Assembly (NCBI GenBank): GCA_965234365.1
Contig: OZ248345.1
Location: forward strand, 1,376,006 to 1,440,005
Direction of reading: 5' to 3'
DNA length: 64,000 nt
Source of the DNA: Planktophila grossartii
Lineage (GTDB): Bacteria > Actinomycetota > Actinomycetes > Nanopelagicales > Nanopelagicaceae
Shown here piece after piece: positions 1-8,251 of the stretch. Position numbers and translations under genes: made by a program. Numbering within the stretch: position 1 is the stretch's first letter; every line of letters starts with the position of its first letter. Under the pieces are notes generated by a model. The model did no database searches and was not told where the DNA came from. It was given only the letters and a program-made list of their open reading frames with translations.

Positions 1-569
1 TAGTTGACGCCGGTGTTGAAGTTGAATCTTTCTACACCGCAGATATCACTCGTACTTTGCCCGTCGATGGAAAATTCTCACCTGCTCAAAGAGCCCTCTA
101 CATGCTTGTTTATGAGTCACAACTAGCCGGTTTTGCAGCAATTAAGCCTGGCGTTCTCTTCTCTGAAATTAATAAGGCCTGCCAAGCAGTATTGGCAAAG
201 GGCTTGGCAGATATGGGAGTTCTTACAGTCTCTGCGGAAGAATCAATGAAGCCTGAAATCGGATTGCATCGCCGTTGGACTTTGCACGGGGTAAGCCACC
301 ACTTAGGTCTTGATGTTCACGACTGCGCACAGGCGCGTAAAGAGCAGTATCTCGATGCACCGTTACGAGAAGGAATGGTTCTAACAGTTGAGCCTGGTCT
401 TTACATTCAGCCTGATGATGAACTCTTCGCACCTGAATATCGCGGAATTGGTATTCGTATCGAAGATGATGTTGTTGTTACCGCTGATGGATGTCGCAAT
501 ATCTCTGAGAATATTCCTCGTCATCCAGATGACATTGAAAAGTGGATGCAGGGAATTTTAGGCCGCTAA
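1..569 (+). CDS. pepP: Xaa-Pro aminopeptidase (M24 family), 3' part only
   Basis: This is the C-terminal catalytic part of a metallopeptidase that removes an N-terminal residue preceding proline. The reading frame is already open at base 3 and the start lies outside the window. All five M24 metal ligands can be placed: Asp in VDAG (base 6), Asp in ADITRT, His in LHGVSHHLGLDVHD, Glu in VEPGLY and Glu in RIEDDVVV near the end. That order and spacing is the pita-bread fold of aminopeptidase P. The last 12 bases overlap the convergent crcB gene. A prolidase is a close alternative, because the N-terminal domain that would separate the two is not in view. Confidence 0.9.
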   Translation, partial: VDAGVEVESFYTADITRTLPVDGKFSPAQRALYMLVYESQLAGFAAIKPGVLFSEINKACQAVLAKGLADMGVLTVSAEESMKPEIGLHRRWTLHGVSHHLGLDVHDCAQARKEQYLDAPLREGMVLTVEPGLYIQPDDELFAPEYRGIGIRIEDDVVVTADGCRNISENIPRHPDDIEKWMQGILGR

Positions 570-872
570 AGCAGCGCCTGCTGCAACTGCGGCAATTGAA
601 AGACCAAAGGTAAGTGCGATGTTCAGTGCTGTCCGTCTGCGGAAAGCTAATCCGTTATTTACATCGAGCATAAATGCAGACCATGTGGTGAAAGCACCGC
701 AGAAACCCATGATGAAGTAATTATCTTGAGTGGCTCCCAAGATAAAAGATCCAACAACATTAACAAAAAGTATTCCTACTGGAAATACATACTTAGCACG
801 AAAATATTTATCGATCAGATAACGCAGTGGCGCTCCGAGCGCAGCGCCTGCAATAAAGGTAAGAAGTCTCAT
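558..872 (-). CDS. crcB: Fluoride channel subunit CrcB/Fluc (second of a pair)
   Basis: Small integral membrane protein of 104 residues with four predicted helices. Fluc proteins are dual-topology fluoride channels that work as dimers and relieve fluoride toxicity. The family motifs are present: GAPLRY near residue 14, FVNVVGSFILG around 37-47 and GFCGAFTTWSAF around 57-68. Its start overlaps the stop of the preceding crcB copy by four bases (ATGA type), so the two are probably translated together and may form a heterodimer, as in other actinobacteria with paired genes. No fluoride riboswitch was seen. It is the last gene of the operon that begins with sdh. Confidence 0.9.
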   Translation of the reverse strand: MRLLTFIAGAALGAPLRYLIDKYFRAKYVFPVGILFVNVVGSFILGATQDNYFIMGFCGAFTTWSAFMLDVNNGLAFRRRTALNIALTFGLSIAAVAAGAALAA

Positions 873-1201
873 GACTTTGCCTTGCCTTTAAGAAGGGCGA
901 GAATGAGAAGACTAATAAGTAACGATTCGGCGGATTGAATAAATCCACTGACTGGGGTTGAGCCTTGAAGAAGAAAAGCAAAGGATGAAAGAGTCGTGAA
1001 TCCCCCAGCAAAACCTGTAATCCAGAAGAGTCGTTGATATTCGGTTGTCTTCATGCGGTATGCCACAAAACCTGCGACTAATACTCCTAATTGGTTAACA
1101 AGGAAGACTCCGAGAGAAAGTGATGGGAGAAGTTCAATCAATTGCCAACGAAGTACCGACCCGATGACTCCACCGAGTGCGACAAGCAGAACCGGAATCA
1201 G
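869..1201 (-). CDS. crcB: Fluoride channel subunit CrcB/Fluc (first of a pair), start codon unusual
   Basis: Fluc fluoride channel subunit with the motifs VFLVNQLG and GFAGGFTTLSSF. The first conventional start is TTG at 1141, but the frame stays open upstream and encodes VALGGVIGSVLRWQL, which is the family's conserved first helix. A start at 1141 would cut that helix off. No ATG, GTG or TTG exists between 1141 and the in-frame stop near 1216. The best candidates are CTG at 1201, three bases after the upstream stop and preceded by AAGAAG, or ATT at 1198. I give the CTG start. A base error or an N-terminally degraded subunit is possible. Product identity is firm; the start is not. Confidence 0.75.
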   Translation of the reverse strand: MIPVLLVALGGVIGSVLRWQLIELLPSLSLGVFLVNQLGVLVAGFVAYRMKTTEYQRLFWITGFAGGFTTLSSFAFLLQGSTPVSGFIQSAESLLISLLILALLKGKAKS

Positions 1202-1203
1202 TG

Positions 1204-1542
1204 TTAAACCAGCTTCTTAGGTTTAAAGACTGTGGTGATCACGCTGATGATCAGCGATGCAAGGAGTGCAGACCAGAAACCGGTGACTTCGAGTTTCTCG
1301 CTCCAGCGCGCAGTCAACGACAACATCGCAGCATTGACGACAAAGAGGAATAAACCAAAAGTCACAATTGAGACCGGAAAGGTGAGAACTTTAATAATCG
1401 AACCGAAGACGGAATTGATCAATCCAAAAAGGAGTGCAACCCAGAGGTAAGTTCCGACGCCACCGTTGACGGTGATTCCAGGAACTACCAGGGTTGCAAT
1501 CCACATCGAGAATGCAAGAACAGCCCAGCGGATAAGCAACAT
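1204..1542 (-). CDS. Small four-helix membrane protein, phage-holin-4/YvlD-like family
   Basis: A 112-residue protein made almost wholly of four hydrophobic helices, with a basic tail ending in KPKKLV. The central pattern (LFGLINSVFGSIIKVLTFP, then a third helix with FVVNAAML) is that of the so-called mycobacteriophage holin family IV/YvlD proteins. These are common chromosomal bacterial proteins and mostly unrelated to lysis. The start ATG overlaps the sdhB stop by one base (TAATG), so it is translationally coupled to succinate dehydrogenase. Its function is unknown, and nothing here links it to a prophage. Confidence 0.75.
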   Translation of the reverse strand: MLLIRWAVLAFSMWIATLVVPGITVNGGVGTYLWVALLFGLINSVFGSIIKVLTFPVSIVTFGLFLFVVNAAMLSLTARWSEKLEVTGFWSALLASLIISVITTVFKPKKLV

Positions 1543-2300
1543 TAGTTGCGCTTTTCTCGCTTAAGTAGACCAGCGAACATACGTGCTGGATCGTACTTAA
1601 TATCAACAACGCGCTCCTTCATAGGAATAATTGCGTTATCGGTGATCTTGATGTGCTCTGGGCAAACCTCAGTACAGCACTTTGTGATGTTACACATTCC
1701 GAGACCATGCTCTTCTTGTGCTGTGCGCTTGCGGTTCTTGAGCTTATCGAGTGGGTGCATATCAAGTTCTGCGATGCGAATAAAGAATCGTGGGCCAGCA
1801 AAAGACTTCTTATTCTCTTCATGATCGCGGATAACGTGACATGTGTTCTGACACAAGAAACACTCGATGCACTTGCGGAACTCTTGGCTGCGCTCGACAT
1901 CGATCTGTTCCATACGTGCTTCACCAGGAGCAAGCTCCTTTGGATGCTCGTATGCAGGGATTTCCATCGCCTTCTTGTAATTGAAAGATACGTCTGTGAC
2001 GAGATCCTTAATCACTGGGAATGCACGAAGTGGAGTAACGGTAATAGTTTCATTCTCATCGAATGAGGCAACCTGTGTCATACAAGCTAGACGTGGCTTT
2101 CCGTTGATCTCCATAGAACAAGATCCACACTTGCCAGCCTTACAGTTCCAACGAACTGCCAAGTCGCCCATCTGTGTTGCTTGAACACGGTGAATTACAT
2201 CGAGAACAACTTCGCCCTCGTTGACATCGACCTGTACATCTTTGAGACCACCATCAGTTGCGTCTCCTCGCCAGATGCGAAGATTAAGTTTGCGCGCCAT
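1542..2300 (-). CDS. sdhB: Succinate dehydrogenase iron-sulfur subunit
   Basis: Electron-transfer subunit of complex II, carrying electrons from the flavin in SdhA to the membrane quinone site. Cysteines for the plant-type 2Fe-2S cluster are at 53, 58, 61 and 73 (CKAGKCGSC, then LAC). The ferredoxin-like C-terminal half has C144, C147, C150, C154 (CIECFLCQNTC) and C203, C208, C209, C213 (CNITKCCTEVC) for the 4Fe-4S and 3Fe-4S or second 4Fe-4S clusters. Length (252) is normal. Start and stop overlap sdhA and the small membrane-protein gene by one base each. Gene order anchor-SdhA-SdhB matches the mycobacterial Sdh1 operon (Rv0249c-Rv0247c). Confidence 0.95.
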   Translation of the reverse strand: MARKLNLRIWRGDATDGGLKDVQVDVNEGEVVLDVIHRVQATQMGDLAVRWNCKAGKCGSCSMEINGKPRLACMTQVASFDENETITVTPLRAFPVIKDLVTDVSFNYKKAMEIPAYEHPKELAPGEARMEQIDVERSQEFRKCIECFLCQNTCHVIRDHEENKKSFAGPRFFIRIAELDMHPLDKLKNRKRTAQEEHGLGMCNITKCCTEVCPEHIKITDNAIIPMKERVVDIKYDPARMFAGLLKREKRN

Positions 2301-4189
2301 TAGTTGGAACCGCCTTTCGCAATTTCTGCCGGTGTCATGTACTTCTCGAGTTCGTGAACATCAAAGAGATCGAAGAGCTCCTTTGGCAACATCGGAAGCG
2401 CTTGCGCCTTGATATTGACTTGGTTGCCATCGAATGAAGAGATGTGGTTGACCTGACGCCACTCATTATTCATGCCAGGGAAATCATCGCGAGTGTGACC
2501 ACCGCGTGATTCCTCACGCAAGAGGGCTGACTTCGCAGTTGATTCAGCGACGAGCAACATATTGTCGAGGTCGAATGCCAAGTGGAATCCTGGGTTGAAC
2601 TTACGTCCGCCAGCAACTGCCACGTTCTTGCTGCGAGCGCGGATATCGGCAATCTTTGCGATTGCTTCTTCGATCTCAGTACGAGTACGGATGATTCCAA
2701 CCAAGTTATGTGTAACTTCCTGAAGTTCTGCGTGGAGTGAATATGAATTCTCTCCGCCTGCACGACTAAAGGGAGCTTCAATACGATCGGCTGCTGCCTT
2801 GATTGTTGAATCAGAGACAGGGTTTGCGCCCGCGCTCTTCACATACTCAGCTGCACCTGCACCTGCACGACGACCAAATACCAAAAGGTCTGTGAGTGAG
2901 TTTCCGCCGAGACGGTTTGAACCGTGCATTCCGCCAGCAACTTCACCTGCGGCGTAGAGTCCTGGAACTCCCACTGCGGCAGCTGTATCTGGCTCTACTT
3001 CGACGCCGCCCATGACGTAGTGACATGTAGGGCCGACTTCCATCGCTTCCTTGGTGATATCTACGCCGGCAAGTTCATAGAACTGGTGCCACATAGATGG
3101 AAGGCGCTTCTTAATAACTTCAGCTGGGATGCGCTTTGAGACATCGAGGAATACACCACCGTGCTCGGTTCCGCGTCCTGCCTTCACTTCTGAGTTAATC
3201 GCACGAGCAACTTCGTCGCGTGGAAGAAGTTCTGGCGGACGACGGTTGTTGTCCTGATCTTCATACCAACGATCTGCTTCTGCTTCGTTATCTGCGTACT
3301 TATCCTTAAATACATCTGGGATGTACTTAAACATAAAGCGTTCGCCTTCTGAGTTGGTAAGGATTCCACCTTCACCGCGAACAGATTCGGTAACGAGAAT
3401 TCCGCGCACTGATGGTGGCCAGACCATTCCTGTTGGGTGGAATTGCAAGAACTCCATATCAACGAGGTTTGCCCCTGCCTTGAGAGCAAGTGCATGTCCA
3501 TCGCCGGTACCTTCCCAAGAGTTAGAGGTAATCTTGAAAGTTTTTCCTACGCCACCGGTTGCAATAACAACTGCTGGTGCTTCAAAGAGAACTTCTTCGC
3601 CAGTTTCGCGCCAGTATCCATATGCGCCAGCGATCTTGCCATTCTCTTTAAGAATTTCAGTGATGGTGCATTCAGCAAAGACCTTGATCTTTGATTCCAT
3701 GTCACCGAATTCGCGACCGTCTGCTTGCTGCAGAGCAACAATCTTCTGCTGCATTGTGCGGATGAGTTCAAGACCTGTGCGGTCACCAACGTGTGCAAGG
3801 CGTGGATATTCGTGTCCACCGAAGTTACGTTGTGAAATCTTTCCTTCTTTAGTGCGGTCAAACAGAGCGCCCCATGTTTCAAGCTCCCAGATGCGATCTG
3901 GCGCTTCCTTCGCATGAAGTTCTGCCATGCGATAGTGGTTGAGGAATTTTCCGCCGCGCATTGTGTCGCGGAAGTGAACCATCCAGTTGTCGTTGTCATT
4001 GACGTTACCCATTGAGGCAGCGGCTCCACCTTCTGCCATAACAGTGTGGGCCTTGCCGAAGAGTGACTTACAGATGATTGCAACGCTCAGACCAGCTTCG
4101 CGTGCTTCTACTGCAGCGCGGAGACCTGCTCCACCTGCACCAATTACTAGGACGTCGTATTTATGTTTTTCGAGTGTCATATCTGTCAT
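2300..4189 (-). CDS. sdhA: Succinate dehydrogenase flavoprotein subunit
   Basis: Catalytic subunit of complex II, oxidising succinate to fumarate in the TCA cycle (fumarate reduction is possible in this clade). The N-terminal FAD-binding GAGGAGLRAA begins at residue 17. His48 in GKAHTVMAEGG sits where FAD is covalently attached. Substrate-site motifs LQFHPTGM, RGEGG and TCHYVMGGVEV follow, then the SNRLGGNSLTDLLVFGRRAG segment. Length is 629. It lies six bases after the anchor gene and overlaps sdhB by one base, so the three are one transcript. The distant relative, L-aspartate oxidase, is excluded by the partner sdhB. Confidence 0.95.
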   Translation of the reverse strand: MTDMTLEKHKYDVLVIGAGGAGLRAAVEAREAGLSVAIICKSLFGKAHTVMAEGGAAASMGNVNDNDNWMVHFRDTMRGGKFLNHYRMAELHAKEAPDRIWELETWGALFDRTKEGKISQRNFGGHEYPRLAHVGDRTGLELIRTMQQKIVALQQADGREFGDMESKIKVFAECTITEILKENGKIAGAYGYWRETGEEVLFEAPAVVIATGGVGKTFKITSNSWEGTGDGHALALKAGANLVDMEFLQFHPTGMVWPPSVRGILVTESVRGEGGILTNSEGERFMFKYIPDVFKDKYADNEAEADRWYEDQDNNRRPPELLPRDEVARAINSEVKAGRGTEHGGVFLDVSKRIPAEVIKKRLPSMWHQFYELAGVDITKEAMEVGPTCHYVMGGVEVEPDTAAAVGVPGLYAAGEVAGGMHGSNRLGGNSLTDLLVFGRRAGAGAAEYVKSAGANPVSDSTIKAAADRIEAPFSRAGGENSYSLHAELQEVTHNLVGIIRTRTEIEEAIAKIADIRARSKNVAVAGGRKFNPGFHLAFDLDNMLLVAESTAKSALLREESRGGHTRDDFPGMNNEWRQVNHISSFDGNQVNIKAQALPMLPKELFDLFDVHELEKYMTPAEIAKGGSN

Positions 4190-4195
4190 CGCCCT

Positions 4196-4996
4196 TTAGA
4201 AGAAGTAGAAGTTTGTCCAGGCGCCAGTTGCAACTTGGCGAACGTAGATATCGGCAAATGCCACCGCAGCAAGTGAGAACCAAGCGAATTGCTGGTGCTT
4301 CTGATTGAGCGCTGAAACGAGAGTCCAGAGCTTGTAACGAACTGGGTGCTTAGAGAAATGCTTCAAACGTCCACCAACTGTGTGGCGACATGTGTGGCAT
4401 GAAAGTGAGTAGAACCAGAGAAGTGATGAGCTCGCCAAGAGAACGACAGTTCCAACGCTCATATGTCCCCACTGGCCATCAATGTTCTTGAAAGAGATGA
4501 TTGCGTCATAAGTAAGGAATACGTTAAATACCAAACCTGCGTAGAAGAACCAGCGGTGCGCATTCTGCAAGATAAGTGGTGCACGAGTTTCGCCTGTGTA
4601 CTTGGTATGTGGTTCAGCAACAGCACATGCAGGTGGTGATAACCAGAATGCACGGTAGTAAGCCTTGCGGTAGTAGTAGCACGTCATGCGGAAACCGAGT
4701 GGGAAAATCAAAATGATCAAAGCTGGTGAAAGTGCAAAGTTAAAAATCTCTGCACTTACTGGAGTCCATCCAAAGAGTGTTGCTTCAGGAACGCATGCTT
4801 CAGAGAGACATGGTGAATAGAAAGGTGAGATCAGGTGGTCTTTGTAGTAATTCGCACCTTCGAATGCTCTAAACGTCGCGTAGATAACGAATGAGAAGAG
4901 AACGCCGAATGTAATTGCGGGTTCAAGCCACCATTTATCTGTACGTAAGGTGCGCTCTTTAATCTTGGCGCGGGTTGGAGAAAAAACTCCGGACAT
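4196..4996 (-). CDS. sdhC: Succinate dehydrogenase membrane anchor, Sdh1 type
   Basis: A 266-residue membrane protein with about five hydrophobic helices, first in the sdh operon. It does not look like the short SdhC/SdhD anchors but matches the single large anchor of actinobacterial Sdh1. Characteristic stretches are RMTCYYYRKAYYRAFWLSPP, ACAVAEPH and SLSCHTCRHTVGG, with His and Cys residues that could bind haem or line the quinone site. A clear Shine-Dalgarno GGGGAG precedes ATG by five bases. It anchors SdhAB and passes electrons to menaquinone (inference from family). The symbol is used by position. Confidence 0.8.
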   Translation of the reverse strand: MSGVFSPTRAKIKERTLRTDKWWLEPAITFGVLFSFVIYATFRAFEGANYYKDHLISPFYSPCLSEACVPEATLFGWTPVSAEIFNFALSPALIILIFPLGFRMTCYYYRKAYYRAFWLSPPACAVAEPHTKYTGETRAPLILQNAHRWFFYAGLVFNVFLTYDAIISFKNIDGQWGHMSVGTVVLLASSSLLWFYSLSCHTCRHTVGGRLKHFSKHPVRYKLWTLVSALNQKHQQFAWFSLAAVAFADIYVRQVATGAWTNFYFF

Positions 4997-5091
4997 ATCT
5001 GCTCCCCTGAACTCAAAGCGCAGTCTGTGACTGCAATGAGAGAAGTGTGCGCTTACTCGGCGTAAGTCGCTAGGCGGTACCCCTCGTATGG

Positions 5092-5119
5092 CTTATGAGG
5101 TCAGCCACAACTTATGAGG
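5092..5119 (-). repeat. Tandem 9-bp direct repeat upstream of the sdh operon
   Basis: CTTATGAGG occurs at 5092-5100 and again at 5111-5119, start to start 19 bp, close to two helical turns. Two small dyads lie between it and the sdhC start: CTTAC-N5-GTAAG and GCAGTC-ACA-GACTGC on the minus strand. Same-face spacing suggests a regulator site for sdh, but no known consensus was recognised. Confidence 0.45.
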
Positions 5120-5127
5120 GAAATGCG

Positions 5128-5155
5128 AAACCCGCCTCTGGTTACAGAGACGGGC
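5128..5155 (-). terminator. Probable intrinsic terminator after tRNA-Ser
   Basis: A nine-base-pair stem with one mismatch (5131-5139 with 5146-5154, loop of six) lies 14 bases beyond the 3' end of tRNA-Ser. On the minus strand it ends in GGGTTT followed by a mixed tract, so the U-run is short. It separates the serS-side transcript from the sdh promoter region. Confidence 0.55.
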
Positions 5156-5168
5156 TTTGCCTTAAGCG

Positions 5169-5251
5169 CGGAGGACGTGGGATTTGAACCCACGAAGGTT
5201 TCCCTTGCCGGTTTTCAAGACCGGTGCACTCGGCCGCTATGCGAGTCCTCC
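5169..5251 (-). tRNA. tRNA-Ser (anticodon TGA)
   Basis: Type II tRNA of 83 nt. The acceptor stem GGAGGAC pairs with GTCCTCC, the discriminator base is G, and the anticodon loop CTTGAAA lies between CCGGT and ACCGG. A variable arm is present, and the T arm GTGGG-TTCAAAT-CCCAC is intact. CCA is not encoded. It reads UCN codons. It lies downstream of serS, the gene for the synthetase that charges it, on the same strand. Confidence 0.95.
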
Positions 5252-5313
5252 GTGGGAGAGATTACCCGAAATCGGCTACTTCGAAAAATCGCCTTGAGAT
5301 TTACGCTGAGTAT

Positions 5314-6144
5314 TTACGCTGGAAGTTCGAGCAATTGCTCAATGATGATTGCAACGCCATCTTCTTCACATGGACCTGCGATGCCCTTTGCATGTTGTGG
5401 TCCCTCAGGGTGACCATCTGCCATTGCAAATGATCGGCCGCACCATTCGAGCATTGAGAAATCATTTGGATTATCGCCAAATGAAACGCAATCAGCTGCA
5501 TCGATGCCAAGTCGTTCAGCCATCTTGGCAAGTGTTAAACCTTTAGAGACACCAAGCGCAGAAATTTCAAGAAGTGAATCAGCAGGATTGGAGTGCGTAA
5601 CTGTCACAAGTCCTTCAAGTTCTACCTTTGCAATTGCGAGCATCTCATCGGATGAAAGTTCTTGTTGTGAACAACGTGCAAGCAACTTGAGAGCTGGCGA
5701 AGTAACAATTTCTTCTATTTTTTCAACACCGACATTGTCGAGTCCAACATCCCAGCGCGGGATATACGCCTTCTCGCGGTGGAAGTAATTATGTGATTCG
5801 ACTGCAAATGAAATCTGTGGAATTGCTGTACGGAGACGATTTACCGCCTCGAGTTGTGCATCAACTGGAATCAACCACTCTTCAATGACTTTATCGTTAT
5901 GAAGGTCGTACAACATCGCACCGTTGCCACAGATCGCGCTTCCGATTCCGAAAGCCTCTTTAATCTCAGGCATCCAACGCGGTGGGCGACCTGTGACAAA
6001 GAAAATCTCGACGCCCATTGCATGCGCCTTCTTAAAGGTATCAATGGTGCGCTGGGTGATATCGCCGTAGTGAGCAACGATTGTTCCGTCGAGATCAGTT
6101 GCAATTAACTTCGGGCGACGCTGAATTCCTTGATCTTTACTCAC
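5314..6144 (-). CDS. HAD-superfamily phosphatase, Cof type
   Basis: A 276-residue haloacid-dehalogenase hydrolase. Motif I is LIATDLDGTI (nucleophile Asp18 and acid Asp20), motif II is FFVTGRPP, motif III Lys lies in GVSKGLTLAKM, and motif IV is FGDNPNDFSML. The large cap between motifs II and III marks the Cof/C2 type, whose members dephosphorylate sugar phosphates, FMN or PLP; the substrate cannot be told from sequence. The start codon overlaps the serS stop by four bases, so it is coupled to serS. In mycobacteria the same neighbourhood also has hydrolase genes near serS. Confidence 0.85.
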   Translation of the reverse strand: MSKDQGIQRRPKLIATDLDGTIVAHYGDITQRTIDTFKKAHAMGVEIFFVTGRPPRWMPEIKEAFGIGSAICGNGAMLYDLHNDKVIEEWLIPVDAQLEAVNRLRTAIPQISFAVESHNYFHREKAYIPRWDVGLDNVGVEKIEEIVTSPALKLLARCSQQELSSDEMLAIAKVELEGLVTVTHSNPADSLLEISALGVSKGLTLAKMAERLGIDAADCVSFGDNPNDFSMLEWCGRSFAMADGHPEGPQHAKGIAGPCEEDGVAIIIEQLLELPA

Positions 6145-7409
6145 ACAAGCTCGAATTTCTTCATTCCGAGGAAAGGTTGAAGCGCTGCAGGAACATTGAC
6201 TGTGCCATCTGCATTCTGGTGGTTCTCGAGAATTGCAACAATCATGCGAGGAATAGCAACCAAAGTACCGTTGAGAGTTGCAATCGCCTTGGTTCCTTCT
6301 GAATCCTTGTAACGAATATTGAGGCGACGAGCCTGGAATTCGGTGCAGTTAGAGGTACTTGTTACTTCGCGATAAGCGCCTTGTGTAGGAACCCACGCCT
6401 CAATATCAAATTTACGTGTGGCAGATGAACCGAGATCACCGGATGCAACATCGATAACACGGAATGGAATCTCCATCGCTGTGAGGAAATCTTTCTCCCA
6501 CTGCAAGAGACGCTTATGTTCTTCCTTCGCATCTTCTGGCTTACAGAATGTAAACATTTCAACTTTATCGAATTGATGAACTCGAATGATTCCGCGAGTG
6601 TCCTTGCCATAGGTGCCTGCTTCGCGGCGGAAACATGATGAGTAACCGGCGTATCGAAGTGGCAACTTGTCTGCAGGAAGAATTTCATCCATATGCATCG
6701 CAGCAAGTGGAACTTCAGATGTACCAACGAGATAGACATCGTCTTTCTCGATGCGATACACGTTTTCAGCAGCTTGACCTAAGAAGCCAGTGCCTTCCAT
6801 CGCAGCAGGATTAACCAAGACCGGTGGAATTACAGGAGAGAAACCATTCTTAAGAGCGCTCTGGATTGCGTAATTAACGAGTGCGAATTCAAGGAGCGCG
6901 CCAACGCCAGTTAAATAGTATGAACGTGATCCTGCGACCTTTGCACCGCGCTCTGTATCAATTGCACCAAGCAGCTTTCCGAGTTCGACGTGGTCTTTGG
7001 GTTCGAAGCCATCTTTAGCGAAATCGCGTGGGGTGCCAATGTGTTCAATAGTTACGAAATCTTCTTCGCCGCCGATTGGCGCTTCAGTATCGAGAAGGTT
7101 TGAGAGCTGAAGCAACAGCGCCTTTGCCTTCTCTTCAATCTCTGAACGCTTTGAATCTGCAGCCTTTACCTTGTCGGCAAGTTCCTTTGCATTAGCAAGA
7201 AGAGCGGCCTTTTCATCGCCCTTTGCAGCGCCTACGCTCTTGGAAAGTACATTCTGTTCTTGGCGCAGAGTTTCGAATTCTGAAACGGCAGCGCGCTTGA
7301 TTTCATCGATTGCGATGATTTGATCTACGAGCTCAACGTTTTCACCGCGACCCTTTTGAGATGCGCGGACAACATCAGGGTTCTCGCGTAGGAACTTGAT
7401 ATCAATCAT
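6141..7409 (-). CDS. serS: Seryl-tRNA synthetase
   Basis: Class II synthetase that charges tRNA-Ser in the cytoplasm. The N-terminal coiled-coil arm (about residues 30-100, rich in Glu, Lys and Ala) grips the long variable arm of tRNA-Ser. Motif 2 is visible as YSSCFRREAGTYGKDTRGI, and motif 3 as GTLVAIPRMIVAILEN. The segment LVGTSEVPL is the serine-site TSE signature. Length of 422 is standard. It overlaps pheA by four bases and the HAD gene by four, forming a pheA-serS-HAD unit that also points at tRNA-Ser. Confidence 0.97.
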   Translation of the reverse strand: MIDIKFLRENPDVVRASQKGRGENVELVDQIIAIDEIKRAAVSEFETLRQEQNVLSKSVGAAKGDEKAALLANAKELADKVKAADSKRSEIEEKAKALLLQLSNLLDTEAPIGGEEDFVTIEHIGTPRDFAKDGFEPKDHVELGKLLGAIDTERGAKVAGSRSYYLTGVGALLEFALVNYAIQSALKNGFSPVIPPVLVNPAAMEGTGFLGQAAENVYRIEKDDVYLVGTSEVPLAAMHMDEILPADKLPLRYAGYSSCFRREAGTYGKDTRGIIRVHQFDKVEMFTFCKPEDAKEEHKRLLQWEKDFLTAMEIPFRVIDVASGDLGSSATRKFDIEAWVPTQGAYREVTSTSNCTEFQARRLNIRYKDSEGTKAIATLNGTLVAIPRMIVAILENHQNADGTVNVPAALQPFLGMKKFELV

Positions 7410-8248
7410 GAACGCACCTCTCGTGGATAAGAACCTAAGAATCTAATGTCGTCGCAGATCGAACGAAGCTCTTCAATCGACTTACCGACTGGAGAATCGT
7501 TAATGTGGCCTTCGACATCAATAATGAAATGGTAGTGACCAAGTTCGCGACCTGTTGGACGTGACTGGATGAATGTCAGGTTTACATCGTGCTTTGCGAA
7601 TACCTGAAGAATTTCAAGGAGCGCACCAGCGTGATCGATATCGATAAAGACAGCCATAGAGGTGCGGTCGTGGCCAGTTGGTTCAGGGATCCAGCCTGGC
7701 TTTTGTGCACAGATGAAGCGAGTGACTGCACCAGTGTTATCACCGATATTGTCTTCGCGAACTTCAAGACCGAAATGTTCAGCGGCTGCACTGGATGCAA
7801 TTGCTGCATCGAGCTCGCCCTTACTTACCGCTTCAGCTGCAGCAGAAGTTGAGGCTGTAGGAACAATCTCTGCATGAGGATATTTAGAAGCAATATATGC
7901 ACGGCACTGTGATTCGGCATGTGGATGTGTGCCGATACGGTTAATTGTTGTTGCACCAGGCTTTGTCATAAATGCAAAGGTGACTGGCAGAGTAACTTCG
8001 CCGGCAATAGTGAGCGGATCACCACTTGCTAGCTCATCAAGTGTGCGAGCGACAACACCTTCGACAGAATTTTCGATTGGAACAAGTGCGAACTGTGCCT
8101 CGCCTTTACGTACAGCATCGAGCGCCGCAGTGACATTTGCATAAGGAATCTTTACATCGGAATCGCAGGTGATTTTCTTAAGAGCGGCTTCGGTAAATGT
8201 GCCGACAGGGCCTAAATAGGCGAATGTCTGGCTTTCGGTGGCGCTCAC
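7406..8248 (-). CDS. pheA: Prephenate dehydratase
   Basis: Converts prephenate to phenylpyruvate in phenylalanine synthesis. The 280-residue protein starts with AYLGPVGTFTEAAL, has the catalytic TRF segment (GAVTRFICA) near residue 178 and ends with an ACT domain (HAGALLEILQVFAKHDVNLTFIQSRP) with the ESRP-like IQSRP phenylalanine-binding motif, so feedback inhibition by Phe is expected. There is no chorismate mutase domain. The start is GTG at 8248, with TATCCT exactly six bases upstream, which suggests a leaderless transcript beginning inside the 3' end of glpQ. It overlaps serS by four bases. Confidence 0.95.
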   Translation of the reverse strand: MSATESQTFAYLGPVGTFTEAALKKITCDSDVKIPYANVTAALDAVRKGEAQFALVPIENSVEGVVARTLDELASGDPLTIAGEVTLPVTFAFMTKPGATTINRIGTHPHAESQCRAYIASKYPHAEIVPTASTSAAAEAVSKGELDAAIASSAAAEHFGLEVREDNIGDNTGAVTRFICAQKPGWIPEPTGHDRTSMAVFIDIDHAGALLEILQVFAKHDVNLTFIQSRPTGRELGHYHFIIDVEGHINDSPVGKSIEELRSICDDIRFLGSYPREVRS

Positions 8249-8251
8249 CGG

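Noticed and set aside
1204..1542. Prophage remnant, based on the holin-like protein
   Set aside because: This family is widespread on chromosomes, and no phage gene, integrase or att repeat is nearby.
3321..3917. 198-codon plus-strand frame opposite sdhA
   Set aside because: No motif, Pro/Ser/Arg-rich shadow composition, and it lies entirely within the conserved flavoprotein gene.
4997..5168. Possible fluoride riboswitch upstream of the operon carrying crcB
   Set aside because: The region lacks the conserved fluoride aptamer segments, and crcB lies at the far end of the operon.
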